64,000 nucleotides of DNA from Cranoglanis bouderius (Eukaryota > Chordata > Actinopteri > Siluriformes > Cranoglanididae): assembly GCA_023630585.1 (NCBI GenBank), contig CM042539.1, positions 27,415,755 to 27,479,754 on the forward strand, given 5' to 3'. A program made the position numbers and the translations under genes. The notes under the pieces are model-generated. The model was not told the DNA's origin. It made no database searches and was given only the letters and a program-made list of their open reading frames with translations. Positions 60,449 through 64,000 of the stretch are shown here, piece by piece; the stretch's first letter is position 1, and the number at the start of each line of letters is the position of its first letter.

Positions 60449-62182
60449 ATGCCTCACGTCACAGACCGCTTCGCCCACTGGGAAGACTTAGAGGCATGGC
60501 TGAGCAGTGCAACAGACCGCCTCACACCCAAGGTCTTCGAACTGTTATTAGTATTAATAGTAGTGACAATTCTAAGAAGACTCATAACCCATGATCAGCG
60601 ACAGCATTCTAGTCACCAGGAGCAAAACCAAATCACCATCTGCCTAAGCCACATCCTCCTGGCCCAGCTGAAACTAAGTGACAAGCACATCACCTATCTT
60701 CAAGAGGAGATGACACGTGCCCAAAGATGCATAGACAAGCTGGAAGAGAAAGACCAGGACAAACCCAAGGGCTCACATGAAATGGAGCAAGAGGCAAACA
60801 AAGATATTGCAAAGCTCCAAGAAATGCTAGCAGCAGCCCTGAAAGAAAAGGATGAAGCAACAGCTGCCCAGAGAGACCTAGTGAACAATCTTCAATATAC
60901 CAAGCAGCTACTGGAGAAAGCTACGTCTGAAATTAAGGACAAGAACACCAAAATCAAGGCCCTGGAAGCCCACCTGGAAAAGTCCAGCGACAGAATTGAA
61001 AGTCTGACACAACAGCTCGACCGCACCAGAGAAGAGGTCGACACAGTGACAGAAGAGCTCAAGCATGCCTACAAGCTGCAACCAGAGCCAAGAAAGGTGA
61101 GACACCTGCCAGCATCACCAGCATCCAGCAGAGCAGAGTCCCCCATGTACGGGTCGACACAAGAAACAAGGAGTGAGGGGGCAAAACACAGAGCCTTTCC
61201 AGCCCTCACAGAGGAAATTGTTCCGGCAGACAGAAGGAAAGGACCCATCCAGGCAGACCCCGAAGCTGCACATGGCTTGGACCTAAAAGACCTAAACTGT
61301 CTGGCCAGGAACATCAATAAATTCACACCGAATGCCATTGAAGGCTACGACATACAGACCTACCTAAAGGACATTGACTTCCACCTGGAAATGAGGCCTC
61401 AGGTGACCAACCGAGACAGGCTCTTTCTACTGAGGACGACATCCAGTTCAGAGGTGCGAAGTTTCCTTGACAGACAGCCGATCCACATCAGGTTAGATTA
61501 TCATCTACTCTGTCAGGCACTGATTAAAGAATTTGCAGACCCAGAGTCTGAACATGGACTGTCAGCCGCCCTGGAAACCAAACAGGGTCGGCAAGAGCAT
61601 CCCCAAGCCTACTACCACAGGCTCAGGCGAGCCTACTTTGGGGCACACAATGAGCTGGAACTGGAAGAGGACATGAACTTTAAAACCCTCTTCCTAAGGA
61701 ATCTGCATCCTGGAGTAAGCCGTCACCTAGGTGTCATGGCCTGCCCTCGCACGATGACAATCCGACAGCTTCGTGACCTAACCCACCGGGCCTACAACAA
61801 ACAAAAGATGGCCTCAAGGAAAGGTAATAAAATGTTCACAGTCCGCAACCACAGAACCCATGACCAAGAGCTGGCACTGGAAGACATTCAGCATCATGAC
61901 AGCGCCAGACTCTCACCTGAAGAACGGTACCTCCATACCCGTGGCAACCACAAGAAATTAACCAGCCACCAGAAATACAAGGGCAGTCGACGATGGAGCC
62001 CACCTCGGCACCGCTCAGGACAAGCCAAACCTGAGTATGCCCGAGAACAAGACACTCCATCCTCAGTTGACATGCAAGGACTGATCCAGCAACTGAAGGA
62101 GCTCCTCCAAAGAAATGAATACTCCAGGAAACATGAGGACATGCCAGAACTGCATCACTGGACCAACCTCTTGATATCATAG
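60449..62182 (+). CDS. Gag-like structural protein of LTR element 2, intact
   Basis: 577 residues, uninterrupted. It would form the element's particle. Residues about 1-27 are polar. A hydrophobic helix (VFELLLVLIVVTILRRLI) sits at about 29-46 and may bind membrane. Residues about 70-215 are Glu/Lys/Gln-rich with heptad spacing (KLEEKDQDK, TEELKHAY), a long coiled coil. A Pro/Ser/Arg-rich linker follows to about 265. Residues about 275-460 are capsid-like, with a perfect major homology region Q379-x3-E383-x7-R391 (QGRQEHPQAYYHR). The tail from about 465 is basic (KKLTSHQKYKGSRR). It has no CCHC zinc knuckle, so RNA binding may use the basic tail, in a manner reminiscent of foamy virus Gag. 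No protease or pol follows within 540 bases. The family name is unknown to me. A host-domesticated gag is unlikely because the LTRs are intact and identical. Confidence 0.88.
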   Translation: MPHVTDRFAHWEDLEAWLSSATDRLTPKVFELLLVLIVVTILRRLITHDQRQHSSHQEQNQITICLSHILLAQLKLSDKHITYLQEEMTRAQRCIDKLEEKDQDKPKGSHEMEQEANKDIAKLQEMLAAALKEKDEATAAQRDLVNNLQYTKQLLEKATSEIKDKNTKIKALEAHLEKSSDRIESLTQQLDRTREEVDTVTEELKHAYKLQPEPRKVRHLPASPASSRAESPMYGSTQETRSEGAKHRAFPALTEEIVPADRRKGPIQADPEAAHGLDLKDLNCLARNINKFTPNAIEGYDIQTYLKDIDFHLEMRPQVTNRDRLFLLRTTSSSEVRSFLDRQPIHIRLDYHLLCQALIKEFADPESEHGLSAALETKQGRQEHPQAYYHRLRRAYFGAHNELELEEDMNFKTLFLRNLHPGVSRHLGVMACPRTMTIRQLRDLTHRAYNKQKMASRKGNKMFTVRNHRTHDQELALEDIQHHDSARLSPEERYLHTRGNHKKLTSHQKYKGSRRWSPPRHRSGQAKPEYAREQDTPSSVDMQGLIQQLKELLQRNEYSRKHEDMPELHHWTNLLIS

Positions 62183-62271
62183 ACAAGCTCACAACAGCCG
62201 CATACAGGATCAAGATCCACCATGGGCACAGAGAGCTGACCCTCAAATGGTTCCAGTGAAATCAGAAGCGC

Positions 62272-62287
62272 AAGAAAAGGGGGGGAG
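62272..62287 (+). other. Upstream polypurine tract of element 2
   Basis: AAGAAAAGGGGGGGAG, a pure purine run about 440 bases before the 3' LTR. A second, internal plus-strand primer is possible, but it could also be a leftover. Confidence 0.5.
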
Positions 62288-62712
62288 CTGAAACAGATTG
62301 ACACAGTTCAGACCACTTATACACTACACCACCCTAACATACATCTAAATCAACCACCATAAACACTTAAATCGACTCACACTAGTGTAAAGAAGTGCAC
62401 TCACATCAGCATAGGGAAACAATGCTGTTTATAATCAAGAGTTTTCTTCTGCCGATCACTTCCACTATTATTGCTTTCTCTCGCTTTCCTCTTTTCTTGT
62501 AGGCCCAACGACCTAGAGAAAAAGGCTGACAAAAGCCAATAACCTTAGAATTAAAGTGTTATAAAGGTATTCTGTAGACATAAATAATTCACTTCCCGCA
62601 CCAGTATTTAGCTAGTAATGGAGGTGTTGTCTTGATGCTTGTATGTGTGTGGCTGTTTGTGCTTGATGTTTTCCAGCGCTCGCTGATGTCCTTTCCTCCA
62701 ACATCACCGACC

Positions 62713-62723
62713 GAAGGGGGGGA
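62713..62723 (+). other. Polypurine tract of element 2
   Basis: GAAGGGGGGGA lies two bases before the TGTAATGCC start of the 3' LTR, the place expected for the plus-strand primer. Confidence 0.8.
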
Positions 62724-62725
62724 TA

Positions 62726-64000
62726 TGTAATGCCTCAGCACAAGCAGCATCATATAATTCACACAATTATATCCAGAAGAAATAAAACAATGGGCCTTCT
62801 CAGCCAGAGAACCCACAAGAAACTCTGGACCAAAATGTCTCCACTCAGGGAGCCATAAAACAAGGAATCCACCCCAGACACCCAGGAGCCACTTAAATCC
62901 AGCATATGCATCTGCCTTATCTCAACCAACACGGCAAGCGTTAAAGGCCTCCTTGACCCAGGGCTGAACCCTCTCGACCACAGAAACTGCTCTCAAATGC
63001 AGTGATTTAGGCCTTTTTGGGGCCAGACCAGTAAGGCCAATAAATTGTGGAAGGAAGGAGAGACCTTTTCGCTCAGTCACAAAGATTACACATTCCACAA
63101 TTCCACACAAGGACTCACACACTCCACAATCGGTGCCTACCAGGAGCAACGACTGTGGGAATTAATACATCTTTGAACAACTGCAATCACCTATGTCCTA
63201 CCATGTGTTGTTCTATTTTCGTCATGTGTATCACCTTTAAGTTGCCACTAATTATCTCATTTAATCATGTATTAGTGTAGTAGCCCTAGGAGGATCATTG
63301 TGTTTTAAATATTAGTAATGTACTTTAAGTATAGTCAAACATGTCTTGTTTGGTATGTATGTGTTCATTGAGTGATTTCCTAAATCATAAGCGTAAGGAA
63401 ATTTGTGTAGATTGTTCTGATATGTACATGCAAGTTTCAGGACAAAGTTTAATAATCCACTCATCATTGAAGAGTGCGGAACCACTCATCCACATGGACA
63501 AGGGGCTGATTAGCATAATAGGTGGAGAATCTGGCTAACACCCCGCCCAAAGACAATATTGATTGGAGGAAGCACTCTGGGCTGGACTAGCCCAGGAAGT
63601 GTTAAAATCCTAAGAACACAAGTTTGAGGCGGTCACTTGCTTCGCTCTCTCTCGTGTCTCTTGCTTCTTGGCACGTTTCGAAGGACGGGGTCGGCGGAGG
63701 GTCTCCAGAGCCAATCAACGTCGGAGAGATCAGATCACGTTTACCTCGGCCTGGGGACCCAGCGAGAGCCGCCGCCTGCTTTTCAAACCTCCCGCCTTCA
63801 TTCCACTCAGCATTCCGATTGGTCTTCCGAGACGCCTCTCACCGACCAGACCGCTGACGACACCACGACGTAACGAGGAAATCCCTTCAACACAGCTAAG
63901 GCAAGCGCAATACCCCAGAATCTAGCTAATCTGGTGTCTATAATAAGTTGAGCCCTTCTAAAGGAAGTGAAGATAAATTAATAAGTTGATGGTTCGTTCA
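62726..64000 (+). repeat. 3' LTR of element 2, cut by the window end
   Basis: Starts TGTAATGCC. All 1,275 bases read the same as 56,162-57,436. The rest, including the polyadenylation signal and U5, lies outside the window. Confidence 0.93.

Larger units (their letters stand above)
62183..62725 (+). other. 3' interior of element 2
   Basis: Non-coding stretch between gag and the 3' LTR, containing two polypurine tracts and no pol or env motif. Confidence 0.6.
56162..64000 (+). mobile_element. LTR retroelement 2, gag-only, running off the right edge
   Basis: Two LTR copies start TGTAATGCC at 56,162 and 62,726, exactly 6,564 bases apart; the second is cut by the window end. By reading, the 1,275 visible bases of the two LTRs are identical, which points to a recent insertion. 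Between them lie a tRNA-Ala type primer-binding site, a long leader built of tandem duplications, one intact Gag-like ORF, and two polypurine tracts. No protease, reverse transcriptase, RNase H, integrase or envelope frame is present in the 5.1 kb interior. I infer a young non-autonomous element that uses enzymes from a relative elsewhere in the genome. The target duplication cannot be checked because the right end is outside the window. Confidence 0.9.

Overview
The window looks like nuclear DNA of a ray-finned (teleost) fish. It holds very few exons and many Tc1-like and hAT-like elements, a tRNA-derived SINE of a fish type, and long (CA)n, (GA)n and (TA)n tracts. The apolipoprotein gene is also of a fish type. 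The species cannot be fixed from this sequence; an otophysan fish such as a catfish or its relatives is a guess.

Only two host protein genes can be supported. The first is rbm8a (Y14, exon junction complex), on the minus strand at about 23.2-27.0 kb. Six coding exons can be placed to the base and give the expected 174 residues. Its promoter has NRF1 and ETS motifs, and its fourth intron starts with GC instead of GT. The second is a small apolipoprotein gene (apoA-II / 14 kDa apolipoprotein / type-4 ice-structuring-like), on the plus strand at 37.2-38.8 kb. It has a TATA box, a non-coding first exon, three coding exons and an HNF4-like DR1 motif upstream. A CCAAT-rich promoter with a possible 5' UTR exon at 20.1-20.5 kb may start a third, minus-strand gene.

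Two LTR retroelements dominate the second half. Element 1 (29,634-36,697, minus orientation) is complete. It has 1.2 kb LTRs, a GAAG target duplication, a tRNA-Trp primer-binding site, and a gag region split over two overlapping frames. Element 2 (from 56,162 and running off the right edge, plus orientation) has LTRs that read as identical over the 1,275 bases visible in both copies. It has an intact 577-residue Gag-like ORF, a tRNA-Ala primer-binding site that occurs in three tandem versions, and two polypurine tracts. Neither element shows a pol or env reading frame, so both look like gag-only elements that need enzymes from elsewhere. Element 2 is the most interesting item in the window.

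Layout: 0-3.6 kb, non-coding with simple repeats; 3.6-5.2 kb, dead Tc1 element; 5.2-18.2 kb, microsatellites, a SINE, two hAT or palindromic elements, a 36-bp minisatellite and long GA arrays; 18.2-22.7 kb, mostly unassigned, with the candidate promoter; 22.7-27.1 kb, rbm8a; 27.1-29.6 kb, quiet; 29.6-36.7 kb, LTR element 1; 37.1-38.8 kb, apolipoprotein gene; 38.9-54 kb, Tc1, hAT and GGTAC-family repeats with candidate regulatory islands near 45.1 and 48.2 kb; 54-56.1 kb, unique sequence that may be conserved non-coding DNA; 56.2-64 kb, LTR element 2.
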